64,000 nucleotides of DNA from Ewingella allii (GTDB lineage Bacteria; Pseudomonadota; Gammaproteobacteria; Enterobacterales; Enterobacteriaceae), in assembly GCF_044430645.1 (NCBI RefSeq), contig NZ_JAWUDN010000001.1:620001-684000 (forward strand), read 5' to 3'. A model generated the notes under the pieces. The model saw only the letters and a program-made list of their open reading frames with translations. It was not told the origin of the DNA and ran no database searches. Below are positions 15,677 through 24,104 of the stretch, in pieces. Every line of letters starts with the position of its first letter. Position 1 is the stretch's first letter. The position numbers were made by a program, and so were the translations under genes.

Positions 15677-17658
15677 TGAAAGCGATTGTATTTGCCTACC
15701 ATGATATTGGTTGCGTGGGGCTTCAGGCCTTAGTTGACGCGGGTTATGACGTACAAGCAGTATTTACTCATACTGATTCGCCAGACGAAAATAACTTTTT
15801 CTCTTCCGTAGCCCGCGTGGGCGCGGGTTTGAACCTGCCGGTTTATGCACCGGAAGATGTGAATCACCCTCTGTGGGTTGATCGTATCCGTGAATTGCAG
15901 CCCGACGTGATTTTCTCCTTCTACTACCGCAACATGCTCAGCGAAGAAGTGCTGTCGCTGGCACCGCAGGGCGCTTTCAACCTGCACGGCTCTCTGCTGC
16001 CTCGCTACCGTGGCCGCGCGCCGGTTAACTGGGCGCTACTGAAAGGCGAAAGCGAGACAGGCGTGACCCTGCATAAGATGGTTAAACGCCCTGACGCGGG
16101 TGACATCGTGGGCCAGCTGGCGGTGCCAATCAGCAGCGACGATATCGCGCTGACGCTGCATGCCAAAGTGCGTGACGCGGCAAAAGTGCTGTTGACCGAC
16201 GTCCTGCCAAAAATCAAGCAGGGCAACGTGACGCTGACTCCGCAAGATGAGTCTCAAGCGAGCTACTTCGGCCGCCGTACCGCCGCTGACGGTGAGATCC
16301 ACTGGCACAAATCTGCGACTGAAATCAATAACCTGATCCGTGCCGTGACCGAACCTTACCCGGGTGCTTTCACTTACCTCGGTCAGCGTAAAATGACTAT
16401 CTGGCGTTCACGTCCGCTGGCCACCGCCCACGACAAACAGCCGGGCACCGTGCTGTCCAGCGATCCGCTGGCAGTGGCTTGTGGCGAAGGCGCGCTGGAA
16501 ATTCTGGCGGGCCAGAGTGAATCCGGTCTCTACGTTCAAGGTTCTCGCCTGGCGCTGGAACTGGGCATCATGCCTGACGTTAAACTCAGCTCGCTGCCAA
16601 CGGCGGTGATGAAACGCCGCACTCGCGTGCTGATCTTAGGGGTTAACGGCTTCATCGGTAACCACCTGAGCGAGCGCCTGCTGCGCGAAGATAACTATGA
16701 AATTTTCGGTCTGGACATCAGCTCTGATGCCGTGAGCCGCTTCATGGATAACCCGCACTTCCACTTCGTTGAAGGCGATATCAGCATTCACTCCGAGTGG
16801 ATCGAGTATCACATCAAGAAATGTGACGTGATCCTGCCGCTGGTGGCGATCGCAACGCCAATCGAATACACCCGTAACCCACTGCGCGTGTTCGAACTGG
16901 ACTTCGAAGAGAACCTGAAAATCGTTCGTGACTGCGTGAAATACAAAAAACGCATCATCTTCCCATCCACTTCTGAAGTGTATGGCATGTGTGACGATAA
17001 AGAGTTCGACGAAGATACTTCTCGCCTGATTGTTGGCCCAATCAACAAACAGCGCTGGATCTACTCGGTGTCTAAGCAGCTGCTGGACCGCGTTATCTGG
17101 GCTTACGGCGTGAAAGAGGGGCTGCGCTTCACCCTGTTCCGTCCATTTAACTGGATGGGTCCGCGTCTGGACAACCTGGATGCAGCCCGTATCGGCAGCT
17201 CACGCGCCATTACTCAGCTGATCCTCAACCTGGTTGAAGGTTCTCCCATCAAGCTGGTTGACGGTGGCGAGCAAAAACGTACCTTTACCGACATCACTGA
17301 CGGTATTGAGGCGCTGTTCCGCATCGTCGAGAACAAAGAAGATCGCTGTGATGGCCAAATCATCAACATCGGTAACCCAACCAACGAAGCCAGTATTCGC
17401 GAGTTGGCCGAGATGCTGCTGCGTAGCTTTGAAGCTCACCCACTGCGTGACCAGTTCCCGCCGTTTGCCGGTTTCAAATCCGTGGAAAGCAGCACTTACT
17501 ACGGCAAAGGTTATCAGGACGTTGAGCACCGCACGCCGAGCATCAAGAATGCCAAGCGTTTGCTGGGCTGGACCCCTGAAATCGCGATGGATAAAACCGT
17601 CGAAAAAACCCTCGATTTCTTCCTGCGTTCGGTTAATCCAGACAACAATCAGGCATAA
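15676..17658 (+). CDS. arnA: Bifunctional UDP-Ara4N formyltransferase / UDP-glucuronate decarboxylase
   Basis: A 660-aa fusion enzyme. The N-terminal half is a formyltransferase with NLHGSLLPRYRGRAPVNW and a following GDIVGQ segment. The C-terminal half (from about residue 315) is an SDR decarboxylase with GVNGFIGNHLSERLL as NAD-binding motif and YSVSKQLLDRV as the YxxxK site. It oxidatively decarboxylates UDP-glucuronate and formylates UDP-Ara4N, the first and third steps of the pathway. ATG overlaps the arnC stop. Confidence 0.97.
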   Translation: MKAIVFAYHDIGCVGLQALVDAGYDVQAVFTHTDSPDENNFFSSVARVGAGLNLPVYAPEDVNHPLWVDRIRELQPDVIFSFYYRNMLSEEVLSLAPQGAFNLHGSLLPRYRGRAPVNWALLKGESETGVTLHKMVKRPDAGDIVGQLAVPISSDDIALTLHAKVRDAAKVLLTDVLPKIKQGNVTLTPQDESQASYFGRRTAADGEIHWHKSATEINNLIRAVTEPYPGAFTYLGQRKMTIWRSRPLATAHDKQPGTVLSSDPLAVACGEGALEILAGQSESGLYVQGSRLALELGIMPDVKLSSLPTAVMKRRTRVLILGVNGFIGNHLSERLLREDNYEIFGLDISSDAVSRFMDNPHFHFVEGDISIHSEWIEYHIKKCDVILPLVAIATPIEYTRNPLRVFELDFEENLKIVRDCVKYKKRIIFPSTSEVYGMCDDKEFDEDTSRLIVGPINKQRWIYSVSKQLLDRVIWAYGVKEGLRFTLFRPFNWMGPRLDNLDAARIGSSRAITQLILNLVEGSPIKLVDGGEQKRTFTDITDGIEALFRIVENKEDRCDGQIINIGNPTNEASIRELAEMLLRSFEAHPLRDQFPPFAGFKSVESSTYYGKGYQDVEHRTPSIKNAKRLLGWTPEIAMDKTVEKTLDFFLRSVNPDNNQA

Positions 17659-17670
17659 CGGTAAGGCTGC

Positions 17671-18570
17671 ATGAAAAAAGTCGGATTACGAATTGATGTC
17701 GATACCTGGAGCGGCACCCGAAAGGGTGTCCCTCAGTTACTGCGAGTTCTTGCGAAGCACAATGTTACTGCCAGCTTTTTCTTCAGCTTAGGTCCGGACA
17801 ATATGGGGCGTCATTTATGGCGCCTTTTGCGTCCGCGCTTTCTGTGGAAAATGCTGCGCTCCAATGCCGCTTCCCTTTACGGACTGGATATTTTGCTGGC
17901 GGGCACGGCGTGGCCGGGTAAGCAAATCTATCGCGATTTCGCGCCATTGATGAAACAGACCGCCGAGCAGGGCCACGAAGTGGGGCTGCACGCGTGGGAT
18001 CACCAAGGGTGGCAGGCGAAAGTCGGCAAATGGTCAAAGCCACAGCTGGAGAAGCAAATTCGCCTCGGCCTGGATGCTTTGCAGCGCAGCATCGGACGCC
18101 CGGTTGATTGCTCTGCGGTGGCGGGCTGGCGCGCTGACCAACGGGTTGTCGATGTGAAACAGACCTTTGGTTTTCGCTACAACAGCGACTGTCGGGGTAA
18201 GTTTCCCTTCCTGCCCTTATTGGAAAACGGCCAAACGGGGACGGTGCAAATACCTGTCACTTTACCGACGTATGACGAAGTGATCGGCAGTGAGGTGACT
18301 ACCGCGACCTTTAACGATTTTATTCTCGACGCCATTAAGCAAGACGATGGCGTGCCGGTGTACACCATCCACGCCGAAGTGGAAGGGATGTCGCTGGCAG
18401 ACATGTTTGACGATTTACTGACGCGCGCTGCGCAAGAAGGCATTCAGTTCTGCGCCATGGGCGAGTTACTGCCCGCTGACCTGAGCACCTTGCCGGTGGG
18501 CCGCGTCGTTCGTTCAACCTTCCCAGGACGGGAAGGGTGGTTAGGTTGCCAGAAAGAAGGTCTTTCCTGA
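17671..18570 (+). CDS. arnD: 4-deoxy-4-formamido-L-arabinose-phosphoundecaprenol deformylase
   Basis: A 299-aa NodB-type polysaccharide deacetylase that removes the formyl group from undecaprenyl-phosphate-Ara4FN. It opens GLRIDVDTWSGTRKGVPQLL, giving the metal-binding Asp. HEVGLHAWDHQGWQ carries the His pair of motif 2, and VYTIHAEVEGM the late catalytic His. It begins 12 nt after arnA and its stop shares a base with the arnT start. Confidence 0.96.
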   Translation: MKKVGLRIDVDTWSGTRKGVPQLLRVLAKHNVTASFFFSLGPDNMGRHLWRLLRPRFLWKMLRSNAASLYGLDILLAGTAWPGKQIYRDFAPLMKQTAEQGHEVGLHAWDHQGWQAKVGKWSKPQLEKQIRLGLDALQRSIGRPVDCSAVAGWRADQRVVDVKQTFGFRYNSDCRGKFPFLPLLENGQTGTVQIPVTLPTYDEVIGSEVTTATFNDFILDAIKQDDGVPVYTIHAEVEGMSLADMFDDLLTRAAQEGIQFCAMGELLPADLSTLPVGRVVRSTFPGREGWLGCQKEGLS

Positions 18571-20240
18571 TGTCCAAAGCGTACAAAGGTGTGTGGAGCA
18601 CCGTACTGTTAGTGTTCTTCGCGCTGGTCTATTTAGTGCCTCTGAATACTCGTTTACTGTGGCAGCCTGATGAAACGCGTTATGCCGAAATCAGCCGCGA
18701 GATGTTGCAGCGCGGCGATTGGGTGGTGCCTCATCTGTTGGGATTACGCTATTTCGAAAAGCCGGTGGCGGGCTATTGGTTCAACAATATTAGCCAGATG
18801 ATCTTCGGCGAAACCAATTTTGCCGTACGTTTCGGCTCGGTCTTTTGTACGCTGCTCAGCACCTTGCTGATTGGCTGGCTGGCGATGCTGATGTGGCGTA
18901 ACCGCCAGAAGGCATGCATTGCTGCCCTGATTTATCTCTCTTTCACACTGGTGTTCAGCATCGGAACCTACAGCGTTCTCGACCCGATGATCACCTTGTG
19001 GATGACCGCCGCGATGGTTGCCAGCTACTTCTGTATGCAGGCCGTCACCACTAAGCAAAAAGTCGGCAGCTGGATCGCCCTCGGTTTGGCCTGCGGTATG
19101 GGCTTTATGACCAAAGGTTTTCTGGCGCTGGCGCTGCCGGTTATTGCCGTACTGCCGATCATTGTTCGTGAACAACGCTTCAAAACCCTGTTTGGCTGGG
19201 GGCCGCTGGCGGTGCTGAGTGCGCTAGTGCTAAGCCTGCCATGGGTGCTGGCGATTGCTCTGCGCGAGCCTGACTACTGGAACTACTTCTTCTGGGTGGA
19301 ACATATTCAGCGCTTCGCCGAGCAGAATGCCCAGCATAAAGCGCCGTTCTGGTACTACATTCCGGTGCTGTTTTTAGGGGCTTTACCTTGGATGGGGCTG
19401 CTGCCTGGAGCATTAATCAGCGGCTGGACCAAGCGCGTGATGCGCCCGGAGCTGTTCTTCCTGCTAAGCTGGGCCTTGATGCCACTGATCTTCTTCAGCG
19501 TGGCGAAAGGCAAATTGCCGACATACATCCTGCCGTGCTTTGCGCCGCTGGCGCTGCTGATGGCCGATCACCTCGAGCAGATCCGCCTCTCCGGCAGGCT
19601 GCGTGCGCTAAAAGCCAACGGCATTATTAACATCATTTTTGGTGTTATCACCGTGCTGGCCGTGGTGGCGATTTCCGGCCTGACGCCTCTGCACATCAAA
19701 CCGGTGTATACGCCAGAAGAGCACTCGCGCGTTGCCATCGGCATTCTGTGCTTTGTGCCTTGGGCCTTGGCCGGGGCGCTGAGTCTGACCTCGCTGCGTG
19801 ACCGCTGGTACTGGGCCGCCGTTTGCCCGGTGGTGCTGGCGCTGCTAGTGGGACAGGCGATCCCGCAAAAAGTGGTGGATTCCAAGCAGCCACAGGCCTT
19901 TATGGATACCAATCTTGCCTTACTTCAGCATAGCCGTTATGTTCTGGCGGATAACGTTGGCGTGGCGACAGGCCTGGCCTGGACTCTCAAGCGCAGCGAC
20001 ATTCTGATGTATGACGAGAAGGGCGAAGTGGAATACGGCCTGGGCTATCCCGACGCGGAAGGGCATTACATCAGTGCTGCAAACTTCCCGGCGTGGCTGC
20101 AAGCGGCTCGCCAGCAGGGGGATGTCTCAGTGGTGATCAAACTCGACAGCAAAATCAGCACGACGTCTGAATTGCCGCAGGCCGACCAGCGAGTGCAGAT
20201 GAATCGCCTGGCCTTACTCTTCTACCGTAAGTTGCCATGA
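18570..20240 (+). CDS. arnT: Lipid A 4-amino-4-deoxy-L-arabinose transferase
   Basis: A GT-C type integral membrane glycosyltransferase that moves Ara4N from undecaprenyl phosphate to lipid A phosphates at the periplasmic face, lowering polymyxin binding. The chosen start, 18570, overlaps the arnD stop (TGATG) and gives 556 aa, close to the E. coli 550. A further in-frame start at 18537 would lie inside arnD and is less likely. RLLWQPDETRYAEISREM carries the conserved acidic loop after helix 1. A dozen helices fill the first ~430 residues, then a soluble C-terminal domain. Overlaps arnE by 4 nt. Confidence 0.96.
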   Translation: MSKAYKGVWSTVLLVFFALVYLVPLNTRLLWQPDETRYAEISREMLQRGDWVVPHLLGLRYFEKPVAGYWFNNISQMIFGETNFAVRFGSVFCTLLSTLLIGWLAMLMWRNRQKACIAALIYLSFTLVFSIGTYSVLDPMITLWMTAAMVASYFCMQAVTTKQKVGSWIALGLACGMGFMTKGFLALALPVIAVLPIIVREQRFKTLFGWGPLAVLSALVLSLPWVLAIALREPDYWNYFFWVEHIQRFAEQNAQHKAPFWYYIPVLFLGALPWMGLLPGALISGWTKRVMRPELFFLLSWALMPLIFFSVAKGKLPTYILPCFAPLALLMADHLEQIRLSGRLRALKANGIINIIFGVITVLAVVAISGLTPLHIKPVYTPEEHSRVAIGILCFVPWALAGALSLTSLRDRWYWAAVCPVVLALLVGQAIPQKVVDSKQPQAFMDTNLALLQHSRYVLADNVGVATGLAWTLKRSDILMYDEKGEVEYGLGYPDAEGHYISAANFPAWLQAARQQGDVSVVIKLDSKISTTSELPQADQRVQMNRLALLFYRKLP

Positions 20241-20569
20241 CTGGTTACTTCTTCGTCTTAGTGGTCAGCATACTGACCTGTGCCGGGCAGCTTTGTCAGA
20301 AGCAGGCGGCACAGGTCGGCGGCGACTCCTTCAAACCTGCCATACGCTGGTTCATCTTGGCTATTGCCTTACTCGGCTTGGCCATGTTGTTCTGGCTGCG
20401 CGTGCTGCAACAAATTCCTCTCAGCATTGCTTATCCCATGTTAAGCCTGAATTTCGTGCTGATCACCCTGTGCGCACGCTGGATTTTCAAAGAGCATGTT
20501 GACCGCCGCCACTGGTTGGGCGTCGGGTTCATCATGCTGGGGATAGCCTTAATGAGTATTAACGCATGA
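20237..20569 (+). CDS. arnE: Undecaprenyl-phosphate-Ara4N flippase subunit ArnE
   Basis: A 110-aa EmrE-like small membrane protein with four predicted helices. With ArnF it is thought to flip undecaprenyl-phosphate-Ara4N across the inner membrane. It starts within the arnT stop (ATGA overlap) and overlaps arnF the same way. Length and place in the operon are those of E. coli ArnE. Confidence 0.93.
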   Translation: MTGYFFVLVVSILTCAGQLCQKQAAQVGGDSFKPAIRWFILAIALLGLAMLFWLRVLQQIPLSIAYPMLSLNFVLITLCARWIFKEHVDRRHWLGVGFIMLGIALMSINA

Positions 20570-20973
20570 CCCGTGCAGATACCAAGCGTGGATACAGCTG
20601 GGGCGTCGGCAGCCTGCTGCTAGTGACGCTCGCGCAACTCTTATTGAAGTGGGGAATGGTGCAAATCCCGTTGTTCTCACTGTCAGAGCTGCGACTTTCT
20701 ATTATTTTCAATAACCTGACGGCACTGGCGGCGGTGACAATTGGCATCATGTGTTATGCCTTTTCCATGCTCTGCTGGTTCTTCGCGCTGCGAATTTTAC
20801 CGTTGCACCGCGCCTATACCTTGCTCAGCCTAAGCTATGCGTTGGTCTATCTGGCTGCGGTAACACTGCCCTGGTTCAATGAAAACGTCCATTTATTGAA
20901 AACCTGCGGCGGGATACTGGTGATGTTTGGCGTCTGGTTGATCCACAGCAAGCCGAGCGAGCAGCCACACTGA
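20566..20973 (+). CDS. arnF: Undecaprenyl-phosphate-Ara4N flippase subunit ArnF
   Basis: A 135-aa four-helix membrane protein, last gene of the arn operon and presumed heteromeric partner of ArnE. LLLVTLAQLLLKWGMVQIP and RAYTLLSLSYALVYLAA are typical of the family. ATG overlaps the arnE stop by 4 nt. No clear U-tract terminator follows within the 167 nt before nlpC. Confidence 0.93.
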   Translation: MTRADTKRGYSWGVGSLLLVTLAQLLLKWGMVQIPLFSLSELRLSIIFNNLTALAAVTIGIMCYAFSMLCWFFALRILPLHRAYTLLSLSYALVYLAAVTLPWFNENVHLLKTCGGILVMFGVWLIHSKPSEQPH

Positions 20974-21140
20974 AAGCGATAAATTCCAATGAATTTGCGA
21001 TTTTCGATTGGATGACGGATAAAATAGCGTTAGATTCTTTTTATCCTCTAATAACCTGCTCTTAGAGCAAGGCGACATCTGACAGGGACCGTTCTGCCTG
21101 TTGATATCGTTTGACCGTCATCCCGAAAGGAAGGACTGCC

Positions 21141-21620
21141 ATGCGTTGGACCACCGGAACCTTGTATTCTCTGCTGGTATTAGCTGCTCTGGTACTCAAT
21201 GGTTGTAGTAGCCACGCGCCGCCGCCGAGCGGCAAGTTATCCGACTCCATTGCCGTGGTGGCGCAGCTCAACGATCAGCTCAGCCAGTGGCGGGGCGCGC
21301 CTTATCGCTATGGTGGCCTGCAACCTAGCGGCGTCGACTGTTCTGGATTTGTCTTCCGCACCTTCCGCGATCGCTTCGGCATGGTGTTACCTCGCACCAC
21401 CAGCGCGCAAACTGAAATTGGCACTAAAGTCTCCCGAGACGAACTGCTGCCGGGAGATTTGGTGTTCTTCAAAACCGGCAGTGGTGAAAACGGCCTGCAC
21501 GTCGGCATCTACGACACCGGCGACCAGTTTATTCACGCCTCCACCAGTCAGGGTGTGACGCGATCATCGCTAAATAATGTTTATTGGCGAAAGGTGTATT
21601 GGCAGGCTCGCCGCATCTAA
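21141..21620 (+). CDS. nlpC: NlpC/P60 family lipoprotein endopeptidase
   Basis: A 159-aa lipoprotein with peptidoglycan peptidase fold. Signal helix and lipobox LNGC are near residue 22. The catalytic triad is visible as Cys in VDCSGFVF, His in GLHVGIY, and a third His in FIHAS. The start at 21141 is chosen for the AAGGAAGGA ribosome site; an upstream in-frame start at 21111 would bury the signal. In E. coli nlpC follows btuD directly; here the arn operon sits between them. The exact bond cleaved is not evident from sequence. Confidence 0.92.
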   Translation: MRWTTGTLYSLLVLAALVLNGCSSHAPPPSGKLSDSIAVVAQLNDQLSQWRGAPYRYGGLQPSGVDCSGFVFRTFRDRFGMVLPRTTSAQTEIGTKVSRDELLPGDLVFFKTGSGENGLHVGIYDTGDQFIHASTSQGVTRSSLNNVYWRKVYWQARRI

Positions 21621-21621
21621 A

Positions 21622-21747
21622 ATTCCGCTTCATCCTTCAAGCTGCTCCTGCGTTGGCTGCCCTCGCGAAGCCAAGTCACTTACTTATGTAAGCTCCTTGG
21701 CTTCGTTCAGTTGCCGCCTTGACGCAACTCGAATGATTTTGCGGAAT
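21622..21747. repeat. Intergenic palindromic element, about 126 bp
   Basis: The outer ends ATTCCGC (21622-) and GCGGAAT (-21747) are inverted. At the centre CGAAGCCAAG and CTTGGCTTCG form a perfect 10-bp stem around an inner CTTAC/GTAAG stem. The intervening sequence is imperfectly symmetrical. It resembles mobile-type intergenic repeats I recall from Yersinia and Serratia genomes, but only one copy is in this window, so repetition in the genome is inference. It starts 2 nt after the nlpC stop codon and may act as its transcript end. Confidence 0.6.
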
Positions 21748-21866
21748 GTTGTGGAAGATTTCGCGGTATCTTTTGATGTTTATTGTCTATTCCCTCGCAG
21801 GCTCTGCGTATTTGATCGGCTTTTTTGCTGATATCATCGGGTGAAACTCTTTCAGGATGAAACGTG

Positions 21867-22880
21867 ATGAAACCTATCAGATTGCTGCTTTCCGACTCTT
21901 ATGATCCCTGGTTTAACCTTGCCGTTGAGGACTGTATTTTCCGGCAGATGACCAGCCAGCGGATTCTCTTTCTGTGGCGTAATGCCGAGACGGTGGTCAT
22001 CGGGCAGGCCCAAAACCCGTGGAAGGAGTGCAATACTCGCCGGATGGAGCAGGATGGGATTCGCCTGGCGCGTCGCAGCAGCGGCGGCGGGGCGGTGTTT
22101 CATGACTTAGGCAATACCTGTTTCACCTTTATGGCCGGCAAGCCGGAATACGACAAAAGTGTCTCCACCGCCATTATCCTCAATGCGCTGAACGCGCTGG
22201 GCGTCAACGCCAGTGCCTCAGGCCGCAATGATCTGGTGGCGCAAACGGCGGACGGCGAGCGCAAGATCTCCGGCTCAGCCTATAAAGAGACGCAGGATCG
22301 CGGTTTCCACCACGGTACGCTGCTGCTCAGCGCCGATCTCAGCCGTCTGGCCGACTACCTCAATCCTGACCCCAAAAAGTTGCAAGCCAAGGGCATCACT
22401 TCGGTGCGCTCGCGGGTGGCTAATCTCAATGAGTTAATTCCTGAGATAAATCATCAGCAGGTGTGTGACGCCATTATTGACTCATTCTTTGATTGGTACG
22501 GCGTGGAAGTGGAGCCGGAAATCATCTCTCCTGATGTTTTCCCGGATCTACCCGGCTTCGAGGCACAGTTCGCCAAACAGAGCAGTTGGGAATGGAATTT
22601 CGGCAAAGCGCCGGCCTTTAGCCATCTGCTCAATGAGCGTTTTGTTTGGGGCGGCGTGGATATCCACTTTGATGTATTAAAAGGCCATATTAGCCGTGCA
22701 CAGGTGTTCACCGACAGCCTACACCCCGCGCCATTGAACGAATTGGCGGTTGAACTGGTTGATACGCCGTATCGTCCAACCGAGGTAGAAAACGTCTGCC
22801 GACGCATCATTCAGCGCTATCCGGCTCTTCAGGCAGAATTAAGTGAATTGCAGCGGTGGCTGGTCAGCTGCATTCAGTAA
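21867..22880 (+). CDS. lplA: Lipoate-protein ligase A
   Basis: A 337-aa enzyme that activates free lipoate with ATP and attaches it to lipoyl domains of 2-oxoacid dehydrogenases and GcvH. The lipoate/ATP site ARRSSGGGAVFHDLGNTCFTFM, the catalytic Lys region RKISGSAYKE, and the C-terminal accessory domain are all near-identical in order to E. coli LplA (338 aa). ATG 21867 is preferred over the adjacent in-frame GTG at 21864. In E. coli lplA lies far away near serB, so this location between nlpC and ydiV is lineage-specific. Confidence 0.96.
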   Translation: MKPIRLLLSDSYDPWFNLAVEDCIFRQMTSQRILFLWRNAETVVIGQAQNPWKECNTRRMEQDGIRLARRSSGGGAVFHDLGNTCFTFMAGKPEYDKSVSTAIILNALNALGVNASASGRNDLVAQTADGERKISGSAYKETQDRGFHHGTLLLSADLSRLADYLNPDPKKLQAKGITSVRSRVANLNELIPEINHQQVCDAIIDSFFDWYGVEVEPEIISPDVFPDLPGFEAQFAKQSSWEWNFGKAPAFSHLLNERFVWGGVDIHFDVLKGHISRAQVFTDSLHPAPLNELAVELVDTPYRPTEVENVCRRIIQRYPALQAELSELQRWLVSCIQ

Positions 22881-23224
22881 AAACAATCATTCTAATAAGC
22901 CTTCTTTTTGCTGAGCAACTCACTAAAAGAGGGTTCATTTCCTAAGTTGCGCTTAATGTTCGCTAACGATAAGATTGAAGTGTAACGCCCTGTTTCACCC
23001 CCCTAACATTTATAAACAGACTGTTATATGGGGGTATAATTCTAAAATCAGTTTCATGATGTAAAGCGGGAACTTAGCAGCAGACTTAACACCAGACAGG
23101 CACTTTTTTGGTATCGATAATAAGAGTGATTACCGGCTGATAGAGTCAGAACATCATTCTGGTTTGATTGGTATACAACAAAGTTATTAATCAATGTGTA
23201 GTGCCGTTGATGTTTTGGAAAAAA
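22881..23224 (+). promoter_or_regulatory. Upstream region of the YdiV-like gene with a consensus -10
   Basis: A 344-nt gap. A perfect -10 hexamer TATAAT lies at 23035-23040, immediately downstream of an imperfect inverted repeat (ACCCCCC...GGGGGT, about 22997-23036). No good -35 is at the right distance, so an activator or extended element may be needed. If used, the transcript would have a leader of about 180 nt before the gene. The remainder shows nothing recognisable. Confidence 0.4.
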
Positions 23225-23953
23225 ATGAAAATACAATTCGATACGGCCTTTAGCAGCAACTATTTGTGCCAGCCGATATATTCAAACAAGGGCAAACTAT
23301 TAGCCGTTGAATTAATTTGTCGTTTTGCGAGCACAGACAGCAAGCTTATTATGCCGACTGAACTGGTTTTGAACTTATTAAACACACAGCAACTCTCTCG
23401 TTTTTTGTCCGAACAAGTGGCCTTTGCAAAAGAACATGCGTCCTGGTTTGAGAAAAATCAGGTGATCCTCAATATTACTGTAGAAGAAAAGTTAGCCAAT
23501 ATTATTATTGATAATGATGAATTACGTGATGAATTTAAGCAGTTGAGCTTTATTCATCTCAGTATCAATGAGTCTTTTCCACAACTCTCTGCTGGCAAAA
23601 AGAATGCCCAATTAGTGGCATTGAAAAATAATTTCACCCTTTGGCTCGATGGAATGGGATCGGGTAATGCCAATATGGCACCGATTTTCGACCATATTTT
23701 CACCTGGGTAAAACTGGATAGGGCGTTGTTCTGGGAGTTATACCAAGGCGAAAATTTCACCATTATTTTGCCCTCATTGTTAAGAAATCTTAATAGATTC
23801 TGCCGCAATGTGGTGATCGACGGCTTAGACAGTAGCGAGTATTTTGAGGCGTTAAATAAAACTGAGGTTCAGGGCATGAAGGGCATGCTTTGGCCGGGTG
23901 TTGAAGCCGCAGCGCTGGACACCTTGCTCGAGAGCCCCCCTCAATTTCATTAA
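23225..23953 (+). CDS. ydiV: Degenerate EAL-domain protein, YdiV (RflP)-like
   Basis: A 242-aa stand-alone EAL fold. It aligns by eye along its length with E. coli YdiV, the anti-FlhDC factor that blocks flagellar gene activation: AVELICRFAS, SINESFPQLSAGKKN, LWLDGMGSGNANM, VKLDRALFW and KGMLWPGV. The catalytic signature is broken: EAL is VEL, and the DDFG loop reads DGMG. So c-di-GMP hydrolysis is not expected. The MKIQFD start at 23225 matches the E. coli MKI start and has TGGAAA upstream; earlier in-frame starts (23168 TTG, 23210 ATG) lack one. It lies upstream of selO as in E. coli. Binding to FlhD is inferred. Confidence 0.85.
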   Translation: MKIQFDTAFSSNYLCQPIYSNKGKLLAVELICRFASTDSKLIMPTELVLNLLNTQQLSRFLSEQVAFAKEHASWFEKNQVILNITVEEKLANIIIDNDELRDEFKQLSFIHLSINESFPQLSAGKKNAQLVALKNNFTLWLDGMGSGNANMAPIFDHIFTWVKLDRALFWELYQGENFTIILPSLLRNLNRFCRNVVIDGLDSSEYFEALNKTEVQGMKGMLWPGVEAAALDTLLESPPQFH

Positions 23954-23987
23954 TAGACAACGCCATCATCAAAGATAAGATGCGTCC

Positions 23988-24019
23988 AAACCCAGTAAAT
24001 TAGGCTTTACTGGGTTTTT
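23988..24019 (+). terminator. Rho-independent terminator after ydiV
   Basis: A perfect 12-bp stem (23988-23999 with 24006-24017) with a 6-nt loop and a T run lies 35 nt after the ydiV stop. It separates ydiV from selO. Confidence 0.92.
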
Positions 24020-24104
24020 CTTTGCCTGCCGGAGCCTAATCTCCCTGTTTTTACTCCGTGTTAATCACCCGCAGGCAGTTCTACACTGAAAGAAAGGGGG
24101 ATTT

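Noticed and set aside
15676..17658. ArnA as two fused genes through a sequencing error
   Set aside because: The formyltransferase-decarboxylase fusion is the normal ArnA architecture in enterobacteria and its length (660 aa) is standard.
22997..23036. Terminator of lplA
   Set aside because: The C/G arms pair imperfectly, lie more than 110 nt after lplA and overlap a TATAAT, so a promoter-linked element is more likely.
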